Made by a program: the position numbers and the translations under genes | In this document: in pieces, positions 27,111 through 39,375 of the stretch | Layout: every line of letters starts with the position of its first letter | How positions within the stretch are numbered: position 1 is the stretch's first letter | NCBI GenBank assembly: GCA_029961685.1 | Contig: JARWKL010000002.1 | Span: forward strand, 29,356,908-29,420,907 | Length of the DNA stretch: 64,000 nt | Source of the DNA: Aristolochia californica | Lineage: Eukaryota; Streptophyta; Magnoliopsida; Piperales; Aristolochiaceae | Direction of reading: 5' to 3' | Notes under the pieces: generated by a model | What the model was told of the DNA's origin: nothing | Databases searched by the model: none | Seen by the model: the letters and a program-made list of their open reading frames with translations, nothing else

Positions 27111-28484
27111 AAAATTATTTCTCTCATTATAAATGAACTCCAAAATCCATGTTTGGGTAATTCCACTAGTACAACCCCCTAATAATTGCTTGGTGGAATT
27201 TTATAAGAAAGAGACTTCTAACTGATCCTAACATGTTCTAAGTGTTGTAGATTAGCATGCCACAAGCATGTTCAGGATGCAAGTGGCCTAATGATCCAAA
27301 AATTTGGGGGAGTAGAAAAAATTAAATTCTCAAGTTAATGTGTGGTTGGATATTTACCAGAGCCAAACAAACCCACTTGTTGCCTACCCTTAAAAATCAC
27401 AGATAGTTTTTGGAATTATCTCACTCAGCATTTGTGCTTTACCATTTTGGATGTTCAAATTTTTTTTTTTTCAGATCCAAACTTGAGTTTTCACTCTCCA
27501 ATTTTTCCTCGTAAACAAAAAACGATATAAGATCGCAACAAAATGAAAATTTTAGAGTTCATGTGTGTAAAAAAATTTGAAAACTATAATAATTGAAAAT
27601 TATTTCAAGCACTAAAACTGAATCCATGTTTGGGAAATTCCACTAGTACAACCCCCTAATAATAACTTGGTTGAATTTTATAGGAAATAAATTTCTAACT
27701 GTTCCTAACATGTTTTAAGTCAGGTGGATATGTATACCACAAGCATGTTGAGGATTCAAGTGGCCTAATGATCCAAAAATTAGGAGGAGTATAAAAAATT
27801 AAATTCTCAAGTTAACGTGTGGTTGGATATTTACCAGAGCCAAACAACCCACTTTTTGCCTATGCTTAAAAATCACTGATACTTTCTGGAATTGTCTCTC
27901 TCAGCATTTGTGCTTTACCATTTTGGATGTTCAAAGTTTTTTTTTCAGATCCAAACTTGAGTTTTAACTCTCCCATTTTTCCTCGTAAACAAAAAAGATA
28001 TAAGATCGCAACAAAATGAAAGTTTTAGGGTTCATGTGTGCAAAAAAATTTGAAAACTATAATAAATAGAAAATTATTTCACGCACTAAAAATCAACTCC
28101 AAAATCCATGTTTGCGAAATTTCACTAGTACAACCCCCTAATAATAGCTTGGTGGAATTTTATAGGAAACAGACTTCTAACTGATCCTAACATGTTTTAA
28201 GTGTGGTGGATATCCATGCCACAAGCATGTTGAGTATGCAAGTGGCCGAATGATCAAAAAATTAGGGTGGGTAGAAAAAATTAAATTCTCAAGTTAATGT
28301 GTGGATGGATATTTACTAGAGCCAAAAAACCCACTTTTTGCCTATCCTTAAAAATCACAGATACCTTTCAGAATTATCTTTCTCAGCATTTGTGCATTTC
28401 CGTTTTGGATGTACAAATTTTTTTTTCAGATCCAAACTTGAGTTTTCACTCTCCCATTTTTCCTCGTAAACAAAAAAGATATAA

Positions 28485-29515
28485 GATCGAAACAAAATAA
28501 AAATTTTATTGTTCATGTGTGCAAAAAAAATTGAAAACAATAATATATAGAAAATTATTTCACCCGCTAAAAATGAACTCCAAAATCCATGTTTGGGAAA
28601 TTCCACTAGTACAACCCCCTAATAATAGCTGTGTAGAATTTTATAGGAAAGGGACTTCTAACTGATCCTAACATGTTTTAAGTGAGGTGGATGTGCAGGC
28701 CACAAGCATGTTGAGGATGCAAGTGGCCTAATGATCCAAAAATTAGGGGGAGTGGAAAAAATTAAATTCTCAAGTTAACGTGTGGTTGGATATTTACCAG
28801 AGGCAAACAACCCACTTGTTGCCTAACTTTAAAAATCACAGATACTTTTTGGAAATATCTCTCTCAGCATTTGTGCATTTCCATTTTGGATGTTCAAATT
28901 TTTTTTTTTCAGATCCAAACTTGAGTTTTAACTCTCCCATTTTTCCTCGTAAACAAAAAAGATATAAGATCGTAACAAAATGAAAATTTTAGAGTTCATG
29001 TGTGCAAAAAAAGTTAAAAACTATAATAAATAGAAAATTATTTCACGCACTAAAAATGAACTCCAAAATCCATGTTTGGGAAATTCCACTAGTACAACCC
29101 CCTAATAATAGCTTGGTGGAATTTTATATGAAAGAGACTTCTAATTGATCCTAACATGTTTTAAGTGTGGTGGATATGCATGCCACAAGCATGTTGAGGA
29201 TGCAAGTGGCCGAATGATCCAAAAATTAGGGTGAGTAGGAAAAATTAAATTTTCAAGTTAACGTGTGGTTGGATATTTACCAGAGCCAAAGAACCCACTA
29301 TTTGCCTATCCTTAAAAATCACATATACTTTTTGGAATTATCTCTCTCAGCATTTGCCCATTTCCATTTTGGATGTTCAGATTTTTTTCAGATCCAAACA
29401 TGAGATTTCACTCTCCAATTTTTCCTCGTAAACAAAAAAGATATAAGATCGCAACAAAATGAAAATTTTAGAATTCATATGTGCAAAAATATTTGAAAAC
29501 TATAACAAATAAAAA
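28485..29515 (+). repeat. 5-monomer-spaced duplication pair 3, copy B
   Basis: Partner of the block at 26,080, recognised by the same ordered set of rare variants. The match fades at 29,521, where the copies differ (TTCACGCCTAAAAATG here, CTCTCATTATAAATG in copy A). Confidence 0.82.
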
Positions 29516-29987
29516 ATTATTTCACGCCTAAAAATGAACTCCAAAATCGATGGTTGGGAAATTCCACTAGTACAACCTCCAAATAATAGCTTGGTGGAAT
29601 TTTATAGGAAAGAGATTTCTAAGTGATCCTAACATGTTTTAAGTGTGGTGGATATGCATGCCACAAGCATGTTGAGGATGCAAGTGGCCGAATTATCTAA
29701 AAATTAGGGTGTGTAGAAAAAATTAAATTCTCAAGTTAACGTGTGGTTGGATATTTACCAGAGCCAAACAACCCACTTTTTGCCTATCCTTAAAAGTCAT
29801 ATATACTTTTTGGAATTTTCTCTCTCAGCATTTGTGCATTTCCTTTTTGGATGTTCAAATTTTTTTTTCAGATCCAAACATGAGTTTTCACCCTCCCGTT
29901 TTTCCTCGAAAACGAAAAAGATATATGATCGCTACAAATTAAAAATTTAAGAGTTCAAGTGTGCAAAAAAATTTGAAAACTATAATA

Positions 29988-30000
29988 AGTAGAACTCCGA
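29988..30000 (+). repeat. Small private insertion in one monomer
   Basis: AAGTAGAACTCCGAAATTATTTC replaces the usual AAATAGAAAATTATTTC, adding about 8 bases that resemble the monomer's own AACTCCGAAAT landmark found about 40 bp downstream. It looks like a short local templated insertion and is not shared with neighbours. Confidence 0.7.
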
Positions 30001-32486
30001 AATTATTTCACGCATTAAAAATGAACTCCAAAATCCATGTTTGGGAAATTCCACTAGTACAACCCCCTAATAATAGCTTGGTGGAATTTTTTAGGAAAGA
30101 GACTTCTAACTGATCCTAACATGTTTTAAGTTTGGTGGATATGCATGACACAAGCATGTTGAGGATGCAAGTGGCCGAATGATCCAATAATTAGGGTGAG
30201 TAGAAAAAAATAAATTTTCAAGTTAACGTGTGGTTGGATATTTACCAAAGCCAAACAACCCACTTTTTGCCTATCCTTAAAAATCACATATACTTTTTGG
30301 AATTATCTCTCTCAGCATTTGTGCATTTCCATTTTGGATGTGCAATTTTTTTTTTTTTCAGATCCAAACTTGAGTTTTTGCTCTTCCATTTTTTTCTCGT
30401 AAAATAAAAAGATATTAGATCGCAACAAAATGATAAGTTTAGAGTTTATGTGTGCAAAAAAAATTTGAAAACTATAATAAATAGATAATTATTTCACGCA
30501 CTAAAAATGAACACCAAAATCCATGTTTGGGAAATTCCACTAGTACAACCCTCTAATAATAGCTTGGTCGAATTTTGTAGGAAAGAGACTCCTAACTGAT
30601 CCTAACATGTTTTAATTGTGGTGGATATGCATGCCACATGCATGTTGAGGATGCAAGTGGCCTAATGATCCAAAAATTAGGGGGATTAGAAAAAATTAAA
30701 TTCTCAAGTTAACATGTGGTTGGATATTTACCAGAGCAAAACAACCCATGTTTTGCCTATCCTTAAAAATCATAGATACTTTTTGGAATTATCTCTCTCA
30801 GCATTTGTGCATTTCCATTTTGGATGTTCAAATTTTTCTTTTTCAGATCCAAACTTGAGTTTTCACTCTCCCATTTTTCCAAGTAACCAAAAAAGATATA
30901 AGATCACAAGAAAATAAAAATTTTAGAGTTCATGGGTGCAAAAAAAATTGAAAACTATAGTAAATAGAAAATTAGTTCAGGCACTAAAAATGAACTCCAA
31001 AATCCATGTTTGGGAAATTCCACTAGTACAACCCCCTAATAATAGCATGGTGGAATTTTATAGGAAAGAGACTTCTAATTGATCCTAACAAGTTTTATGT
31101 ATGGTGGATATCCATGCGACGAGCATGTTAAGGATGCAAGTGGCTTAATGATCCAAAAATTAGGGGGAGTAGAAAAAATTAAATTCTCAAGTTAACGTGT
31201 GGTTGGATATTTACCAGAGCCAAACATCCCACTTGTTGCCTATCCTTAAAAATCACAGTTACTTTTTGGAATTATCTCTCTTAGCATTTGAGCATTTCCA
31301 TTTTGGATGTTCAAATTTTTTTTTCAGATCCAAACTTGAGTTTTCACTCTCCCATTTTACCTCGTAAACAAAAATGATATAAGACTGCAACAAAATGAAA
31401 ATTTTAGAGTTCATGTGTGCAAAAAAAATTTGAAAACTATAATAAATAGAAAATTATTTCACGCACTAAAATTGAACTCCAAGATCCATGTTTGGGAAAT
31501 TCCACTAGTACAACCCCCTAATAATAGCTTGGTGGAATCTTATAGGAAAGAGACTTCTAACTGATCCTATCATGTTTTAAGTGTGGTGGATATGCATGCC
31601 ACAAGCATTGTGAGGATGCAAGTGGTGGAATGATCCAAAAATTAGGGTGAGTAGAAAAAATTAAATTCTCAAGTTAACGTGTGGTTGGATATTTACCAGA
31701 GCCAAACAACCCACTATTTGCCTGTCCTTAAAAATCACAGATACTTTTTGGAATTACCTCGCTCAGCATTTGCGCATTTCCATTTTGGATGTTCAAAATT
31801 TTTTTTTCACATCCAAACTTGAGTTTTCTCTCGCATTTTTCCTCGTAAACAAAAATGATATAAGATCGCAACAAAATGAAAATTTTAGAGTTCATGTGTG
31901 CAAAAAAATCTGAAAACTATAATAAATAGAAAATTATTTCACGCAGAAAAAACGAACTCCAAAATCCATGTTTGGGAAATTCCACTAGTACAACCCCTTA
32001 ATAATAGCTTGGTGGAATTTTATAGGAAAGAGACTTCTAACTGGTCCTAAGATGTTTTAACTGTGGTGGTTATGCATGCATGTTCAGGATGCAAGTGGCC
32101 TAATGATCCAAAAATTAGGGGGAGTAGAAAAAATTAAATTCTCAAGTTAACGTGTGGTTGGATATTTACCAGAGCCAAAAAACCCACTTTTTGCCTATCC
32201 TTAAAAATCACAAATACTTTTTTCAATTATCTCTCTCAGCATTTGTGCATTTCCATTTTGGATATTCAAATTTCTTTTTTCAGATCCAAACTTGAGTTTT
32301 CACTCTCCCATTTTTCCACGTAATCAAAAAAAGATATAAGATTGCAACAAAATGAAAATTTTAAAGTTCATTTGTGCAATAAAATTTGAAAACTATAATA
32401 AAAAGAAAATTATTTCACGCACTAAATATGAACTCCAAAATCCATGTTTGTGAAATTCCACAAGTACAACCCCCTAATAAAAGCTT

Positions 32487-32607
32487 GGTGGAATTTTATA
32501 GGAAATTCCACTTGCATCCTCAACATGATTGTGGTTGGCATATCACCACACGTAAAACATGTTAGGATCAGTTAGAAGTCTTTTTCTTATAAAATTCCAC
32601 CAAGCTA
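32487..32607. other. Inversion joint between domains I and II (head-to-head)
   Basis: Forward satellite runs to GGTGGAATTTTATAGGAAA (ending 32,505). From 32,508 the sequence is reverse-orientation satellite starting CCACTTGCATCCTC. The piece GGAAATTCCAC (32,501-32,511) also matches a forward motif elsewhere in the monomer. The joint can therefore be read as two template switches through shared GGAAA and CCAC, with no unexplained bases. The inverted arms meet at AAGCTTGGTGGAATTTTATA (32,481-32,500) and its near reverse complement from 32,588, leaving an 87 bp spacer. The arms are very long: all of domain I against all of domain II, at array-level identity. Confidence 0.9.
32508..32534 (-). other. 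Hairpin element at the inversion joint
   Basis: The reverse-orientation hairpin CCACTTGCAT, CCTCAAC, ATGATTGTGG begins exactly where domain II begins. Here the right arm has one changed base (GATTGTGG instead of GCTTGTGG). The breakpoint therefore sits at the outer edge of the dyad. Confidence 0.8.
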
Positions 32608-33221
32608 TTATTAGGGGGTTGTACTAGTGGAATTTCCCAAACATGGATTTCGGAGTTCATTTTTAGTGCGTTAAATAATTTTCCATTTATTATAGTTTTC
32701 AAATTTTTTTGCACACATGAACTCTAAAATTTTCATTTTATTGCGATCTTTTATCTTTTTTGTTTACGAGGAAAAATGGGAGAGTGAAAACTCAAGTTTG
32801 GATCTGAAAAAAAAATTTCAACATCCAGAATGGAAAAGGACAAATGCTGAGAGAGACAATTCCAAAAAGTACCTGTGATGTTTAAGGATAGGCAAAAAGT
32901 GGGTTGTCTGGCTCTAGTAAATATCCAACCACATGTTAAGTTGGGAATTTAATTTTTTCAACTCCCATTAATTTTGGGATCATTAGGCCACTTGCATCCT
33001 CAACATGTTTGTGGCATGCATATCCACCACACTTAAAACATGTTAGGATCAGTTAGAAGTCTCTTTCCTATAAAATTCCACCAAGCTATTAATAGGGCCT
33101 TGTACTAGTGGAATTTCCCAAACATGGATTTTGGAGTTCATTTTTAGTGCATGAAATAATTTTCTATTTATTATAGTTTTCAAATTTTTTTGCACACATG
33201 AACTCTAAAATTTTCATTTTG

Positions 33222-33245
33222 TTGCGATCTATTTGCCTTATATCT
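33222..33245 (-). repeat. Isolated domain III-type 8 bp insertion in domain II
   Basis: Reads GCGATCTATTTGCCTTATATC, the reverse complement of the domain III state with GCAAATAG inserted. Its other diagnostic site (33,460) has the domain I state. I saw no other domain II monomer with this insertion. It lies about 0.7 kb inside domain II from the first inversion joint. Confidence 0.88.
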
Positions 33246-35579
33246 TTTTTGTTTACGAGGAAAAACGGGAGAGAGAAAACTCAAGTTTGGATCTGAAAAA
33301 AAAAAATTTGAACATCCAAAATGGAATTGCACAAATGCCGAGAGAGATAATTCGAAAAAGTATTTGTGATTGTTAAGGATAGGCAAAAAGTGGGTTGTTT
33401 GGCTCTGGTAAATATCGAACCACACGTTAACTTGAGAATTTAATTTTTTCTACTCCCCTTAATTTTTGAATCATTAGGCCACTTGCATCGTCAACATGCT
33501 TCTGGCATATGCATATCCACCACACTTAAAACATAATAGGATTAGTTAGAAGTCTTTTTCCTATAACATTCCACCAAGCTTTTATTAGGGGGTTGTACTA
33601 GTGGAATTTCCCAAACATGGATTTTGGAGTTCATTTTTACTGCGTGATATAATTTTCTATTTATTATAGTTTTGAAATTTTTTATCACACATGAACTCTA
33701 AAATTTTCATTTTGTTGCGATCTTTTATCTTTTATGTATACGAGGAAAAATGGGTGAGTGAAAGCTCAAGTTTGGATCTGAAAAAAAAAATTTGAATAGC
33801 CAAAATGGAAATACACAAATGCTGAGAGAGATAATTCCAAAAAGTATCTGTGCTTTTTAAGGATAGGCAAAAAATGGGTTTTTTGGCTCCGGTAAATATC
33901 CAACCACACGTTAAGTTGAGAATTTAACTTTGTTTACTCCCCCTAATTTTTGGATCATTAGGCCACTTGCTTCCTCAACAAGCTTGTGGCATGCATATCC
34001 ATCACACTTAAAACATGTTAGGATAAGTTAGAAGTCTCTTTCCTGTAAAATTCCACCAAGCTATTATTAGGGGGTTGTACTAATGGAATTTCCCAAATAT
34101 GGATTTTGGAGTTCATTTTTAGTGCGTGAAATAATTTTCTATTTATTATAGTTTTCAATTTTTTTTGCACACATGAACTCAAAAATTTTCATTTTGTTGC
34201 GATCTTATATCTTTTTTGTTTACGAGGAAAAATGGGAGAGTGAAAACTCAAGTTTGGATCTGAAAAAAAAAATTGAACACCCAGAATGGAAATTCACAAA
34301 TGCTGAGAGAGATAATTCCAAAAAGTATCTGTGATTTTTAAGGATAGGGAAAAAGTGGGTTGTTTGGCTCCCGTAAATATCCAACCACACGTTAACTTGA
34401 GAATTTAATTTTTTGTACTCCCCCTAATTTTTGGATCATTAGGCCACTTGCATCCTCAACATGCTTGTGGCATGCATATCCACCACACTTAAAAACATGT
34501 TGGGATCCGTTAGAAGTCTCTTTCCTATAAAATTCCACCAAGCTATTATTAGGGGGTTGTACTAGTGGAATTTCCCAAACATGGATTTTGGAGTTCATTT
34601 TTAGTGCATGGAATAATTTTCTATATATTATAGTTTACAAATTTTTTTGCACACTTGAACTCTAAAATTATCATTTTGTTGCGATCTTTTATCTTTTATG
34701 TTTACGAGGAAAAATGGGAGAGTGAAAACTCAAGTTTGGATCTAAAAAAAAAAATTGAACATCCATAATGGTAATGCACAAATGTTGAGAGAGATAATTC
34801 CAAAAAGTATCTGTGATTTTTAAGTACAGGCAAAAAGTGGGTTGTTTGGCTCTTCTAAATATCCAACCACACGTTAACTTGAGAATTTAATTTTTTCTAC
34901 TCCCCCTATTTTTTGGATCATTAGGCCACTTGCATCCTCAACATGCTTGTGGCATGCATATCCACCACACTTAAAACATGTTAGGATCAGTTAGAAGTCT
35001 CTTTCCTATAAAATTCCACCAAGATATTATTAGGGGGTTGTACTAGTGGAATTTCCCAAATAGGATTTTGGAGTTCATTTTTAGTGCGTGGAATAATTTT
35101 CTATTTATTATAGTTTTCAATTTTTTTTGCACACGTGAACTCTAAAATTTTAATTTTGTTGCGATCTTATATATTTTTTGTTTACGAGGAAAAATTGGAG
35201 AGTGAAAACTTAAGTTTGGATCTGAAAAAAAAAATTTGAACATCCATAATGGAAATGCACAAATGCTGAGAGTGATAATTCCAAAAAGTATCTGTGGTTT
35301 TTAAGGATAGGCAAAATGTGGGTTCTTTGGCTTTGGTAAATATCCAACCACACGTTAACTTGAGAATTTAATTTTTTCTACTCGCCCAAATTTTTGGATC
35401 ATTAGGCCACTTGCATCCTCATCATTATTTTGGCATGCATATCCACCACACTTACAACATGTTAGGATCAGTTAGAAGTCTCTTTGCTATAAAATTCCAC
35501 CAAGCTATTATTAAGGGGCTGTACAAGTGGAATTTTGCAAACTTAAATTTTGGAGTTCATTTTTAGTGCGTGAAATAAT

Positions 35580-36060
35580 TTTCTATTTATTGTAGTGGCA
35601 AATTTTTTTGCACACATGAACTCTAAAATTTTCATTTTGATGCGATCTTATATCTTTTTTGTTTACGAGGAAAAATGGGAGAGTAAAAACTTAAGTTTGG
35701 ATTTGAAAAAAAAAGTCTGAACATCCAAAATGGAAATGCACAAATGCATAGAGAGATAATTCCAAAAAGTCTATGTGATTCTTATGGATAGGCAAAAAGC
35801 GGGTTGTTTGGCTCTGGTAAATATCGAACCAGATGTTAACTATAGAATTTAATTTTTTCTACTCCCCTTAATTTTTGGATCATTAGGACACTTGCATCCT
35901 CAACATGCTTCTGGCATCCATATCCACCACACTTAAAACATAATAGGATCATTTAGAAGTCTCTTTCCTGTAAAATTCCATCAAGCTATTATTAGGTGGT
36001 TGTACTAGTGCAATTTCCCAAACATGGATTTTGGTGTTCTTTTTTAGTGCGTGAAATAAT
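35580..36060 (-). repeat. Domain II related segment, copy 1 of 3
   Basis: A monomer-sized segment with the rare markers TGTAGTGGCAAATT (35,591), ATATCGAACCA followed by ACTATAGAATTTAA (35,822), ACATAATAGGATC, GTGCAATTTCCC and GTTCTTTTTTAGTG (36,037). The same markers recur about 1,907 bp downstream (four monomers) and again about 1,406 bp further (three monomers). Confidence 0.7.
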
Positions 36061-36384
36061 TTTCGATTTATTATAGTTTTCAAATTTTTTTGCTCATATG
36101 AACTCTAAAATTTTAATTTTGTTGCGATCTTATATCTTTTTTGTTTACGAGGAAAAATGGGAGAGTGAAAACTCAAGTTTGGATCTGAAAAAAAAAAATT
36201 TTGAATATCCAAAATGGAAATGCACAAATGCTGAGAGAGATAATTCCAAAAAGTATCTGTGATTTTGAAGGATAGGCAAAAAGTGGGTTGTTTGGCTCTG
36301 GTAAATATCCAACCACACGTTAACTTGAGAATTTAATTTTTTCAACTTCCCCTAATTTTTGGATCACTAGGCCACTTGCATCCT

Positions 36385-36425
36385 CAACAAGCTTGTGGCA
36401 TGCATGTTGGGATCAGTTAGAAGTC
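36385..36425 (-). repeat. Monomer with about 20-30 bp deletion beside the hairpin
   Basis: GCTTGTGGCATGCATGTTGGGATCAG lacks the usual segment ATCCACCACACTTAAAAC between GCAT and ATGTT. The shared CAT at both ends suggests short-homology loss. A comparable loss occurs at 46,407, where CATCGTCAACATATCCACC lacks the hairpin's right arm and the GCATGCAT motif. Confidence 0.75.
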
Positions 36426-37489
36426 TCTTTCCTATAAAATTTGACCAAGCTATTAAAAGGGGGTTGTACTAGTGGAATTTGCCGAACATGGATTTTGGAG
36501 TTGATTTTTAGTGCGTGGAAAAATTTTCTATTTATTATAGTTTTCAAATTTTTTTGCACACTTGAACTCTAAAATTTTCATTTTGTTGCGATCTTATATC
36601 TTTTTGGTTTAGGAGGAAAAATGGGAGAGTGAAAACTCAAGTTTGGATCTAAAAAAAAAAATTTGAACATCCAAAATGGAAATGCACAAATGCTAAGAGA
36701 GATAATTTCAAAAAGTATCTGTGATTTTTAAGTATAGGCAAAGTGGGTTGTTTGGCTCTGGTAAATATCCAACCACACGTTAACTTGAGAATTAAATTTT
36801 TTCTACTCCCCCTATTTTTTGGATCATGAGGCCACTTGCATCCTCAACATGCTTGTGGCATGCATATCCACCTCACTTAAAACATGTTAGGATCAGTTAG
36901 AAGTCACTTTCCTATAAAATTCCACCTAGCTATTATTAGGGGGTTGTACTAGTGGAATTTCCCAAACATGGATTTTGGAGTTCATTTTTAGTGCGTGGAA
37001 TAATTTTCTATTTATTATAGTTTTCAAATTTTTTTGCACACATGGACTCTAAACTTTTCATTTTGTTGCGATCTTATATATTTTTTGTTTACAAGGAAAA
37101 ATGGGAGAGTGAAAACTCAAGTTTGGATCTGAAAAAAAAGAATTTGAACATCCATATTGGAAATACACAATTGCTGGGAGAGATAATTCTAAAAAGTATC
37201 TGTGATTTTTTAGGATAGGCAAAATGTGGGTTCTTTGGCTCTGTTAAATATCCAACCACACGTTAACTTGAGAATTTAATTTTTTCTACTCCCCCAAATT
37301 TTTTGATCATTTGGCCACTTGCATCCTCAACATGCTTGTGGCATGCATATCCACCACACTTAAAACATGTTAGGATCAGTTAGAAGTCTTTTTCATATAA
37401 AAATCCACCAAGTTATTATTAGGGGATTGTACAAGTGGAACTTCCCAAACATGAATTTTGGAGTTCATTTTTAGTGCGTGAAATAATTT

Positions 37490-37970
37490 TCTATTTATTG
37501 TAGTGGCAAATTTTTTTGCACACATGAACTCTAAAATTTTCATTTTGTTGCGATCTTATATCTTTTTTGTTTACGAGGAAAAATAGGAGAGTAAAAACTC
37601 AAGTTTGGATCTTAAAAAAAAAATTTGAACATCCAAAATGGAAATACACAAATGTAGAGAGAGATAATTCCAAAAAGAATCTGTGATTGTTAAGGATAGG
37701 CAAAAATTCAGTTGTTTGGCTCTGGTAAATATCGAACCACACGTTAACTATAGAATTTATTTTTTTCTACTCCCCTTAATTTTTGGATCCTTAGGCTACT
37801 TGCATCCTCAACATGCTTCTGGCATGCATATCCACCACACTTAAAACATAATAGGATCAGTTAGAAGTCTCTTTCCTATAAAATTCCAACAAACTATTAT
37901 TAGGGGGTTGCACTACTGCAATTTCCCAAACATGGAATATGGAGTTCTTTTTTAGTTGTGAATTTATTAT
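37490..37970 (-). repeat. Domain II related segment, copy 2 of 3
   Basis: Shares with 35,580 the markers TAGTGGCAAATT (37,501), ATATCGAACCACACG with ACTATAGAATTTA, ACATAATAGGATC and CTGCAATTTCCC with GTTCTTTTTTAG. It ends in a deletion that removes the GCGTGAAATAATTTTC part of the next landmark (37,950). Confidence 0.7.
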
Positions 37971-38894
37971 AGTTTTCAAATATTTTTGCACACATGAACT
38001 CTAAAATTTTCATTTTGTTGCGATCTTATATCTTTTTTGTTTACGATAAAAAATGGGAGAGTGAAAACTCAAGTTTGGAACTGAAAAAAAAAATTTGAAT
38101 ATCCAAAATGGAAATGCACAAATGCTGAGAGAGATAATTCCAAAATGTATCTGTGATTTTTAAGGATAGGCAAAAAGTGCGTTGTTTGGCTCTTGTAATT
38201 ATCCAACAACTTGAGAATTTAATTTTTTCTACTCCCCGTAATTTTTGGATCACTAGGCCACTTGCATCCTCAACATCCATGTGGCATGCATATCCACCAC
38301 ACTTAAAACATGTTAGGATCAGTTAGAAGTCTCTTTCCTATAAAATTCCACCAAGCTATTATTAGGGTGTTGTACAAGTGGAATTTCCCAAAGATGGATT
38401 TTAGAGTTTGTTTTTAGTACGTGAAATAATTTTCTATTAATTATAGTTGTCAATTTTTTTTGCACACATGAACTCCAAAATTTTAATTTTGTTGCGATCT
38501 TTTACGAGGAAAAATGGGATGGTGAAAACTCAAGTTTGGATCTGAAAAAAAATTTTTATCATCCAAATTGGAAATGCTCAAATGCTGAGAGAGATAATTC
38601 CAAAAAGTATCTGTGATTCTTAAGGATAGAAAAAAAGTGAGTTGTTTGGCTCATGTAAATATCCAACCACACGTTGAGAATTTAATTTTTTCTACTCCCC
38701 CAAATTTTTGGATCATTAGGCCACTTGCATCCTCAACATGCTTGTGGCATGCATATCCACCACACTTAAAACATAATAGGATCAGTTAGAAGTCTATTTC
38801 CTATAAAATTCCCCCAAGCTATTATGAGGGGGTTGTACTAGTGGAATTTCCCAAACAGGGATTTTGGAGTTCATTTTAAGTGCGTGAAACAATT

Positions 38895-39375
38895 TTCTAT
38901 TTATTGTAGTTGCAAATTTTTTTGCACACATGAACTCTTAAATTTTCATTTTTTTGCGATCTTATATCATTTTAGTTTACGAGGAAAAATGGGAGAGTAA
39001 AAAGTGAAGTTTGGATCTGAAAAAAAAAAATTGAACATCCAAAATGGAAATGCACAAATGCAGAGAGAGATAATTCCAAAAAGTTTCTGTGATTTTTAAG
39101 GAAAGGCAAAAAGTGGGTTGTTGGGCTCTGGTAAATATCGAACCACACGTTAACTATAGAATTTAATTTTTTCTACTCCCCTTAATTTTTGGATCTTTAG
39201 GCCTCTTGCATCCTCAACATGCTTCTGGCATGCATATCCACCACACTAAAAACATAATAGGATCAGTTAGATGTCTCTTTCCTATAAAATTCCAAAGAGC
39301 TATTATTACGTGGTTGTACTAGTGCAATTTCCCAAACATGGATTTTGGCGTTTTTTTTAGTGCGTGAAATAAGTT
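38895..39375 (-). repeat. Domain II related segment, copy 3 of 3
   Basis: Shares TGTAGTTGCAAATT (38,904), ATATCGAACCACACG with ACTATAGAATTTAA (39,136), ACATAATAGGATC and GTGCAATTTCCC with a run of T before AGTGCG (39,350). It lies three monomers from copy 2, against four between copies 1 and 2, so the higher-order spacing here is not fixed. Confidence 0.68.

Larger units (their letters stand above)
1..32505 (+). repeat. Satellite array, domain I (forward orientation, about 481 bp monomer)
   Basis: About 67 tandem monomers with no interruption. The landmark GAACTCC recurs at 211, 694, 1176, 1658 and 2139, giving spacings of 481-483 bp, and the register holds to the end of the domain. Neighbouring monomers differ by scattered substitutions and 1-2 bp indels, mostly in homopolymer runs. 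Most monomers read ATTAGGGGGAGTAG and GATATAAGATCGC, the domain I state at the two diagnostic sites. The first 9.3 kb mostly reads GGGAAACTCC where the rest reads GGGAAATTCC. No unique DNA, transposon or gene interrupts it. The left edge of the array lies outside the window; base 1 falls inside a monomer. Confidence 0.97.

Noticed and set aside
32481..32607. The inverted repeat at the first joint as terminal inverted repeats of a DNA transposon.
   Set aside because: The arms are ordinary satellite continuing for kilobases. There is no transposase, no target-site duplication and no end motif.
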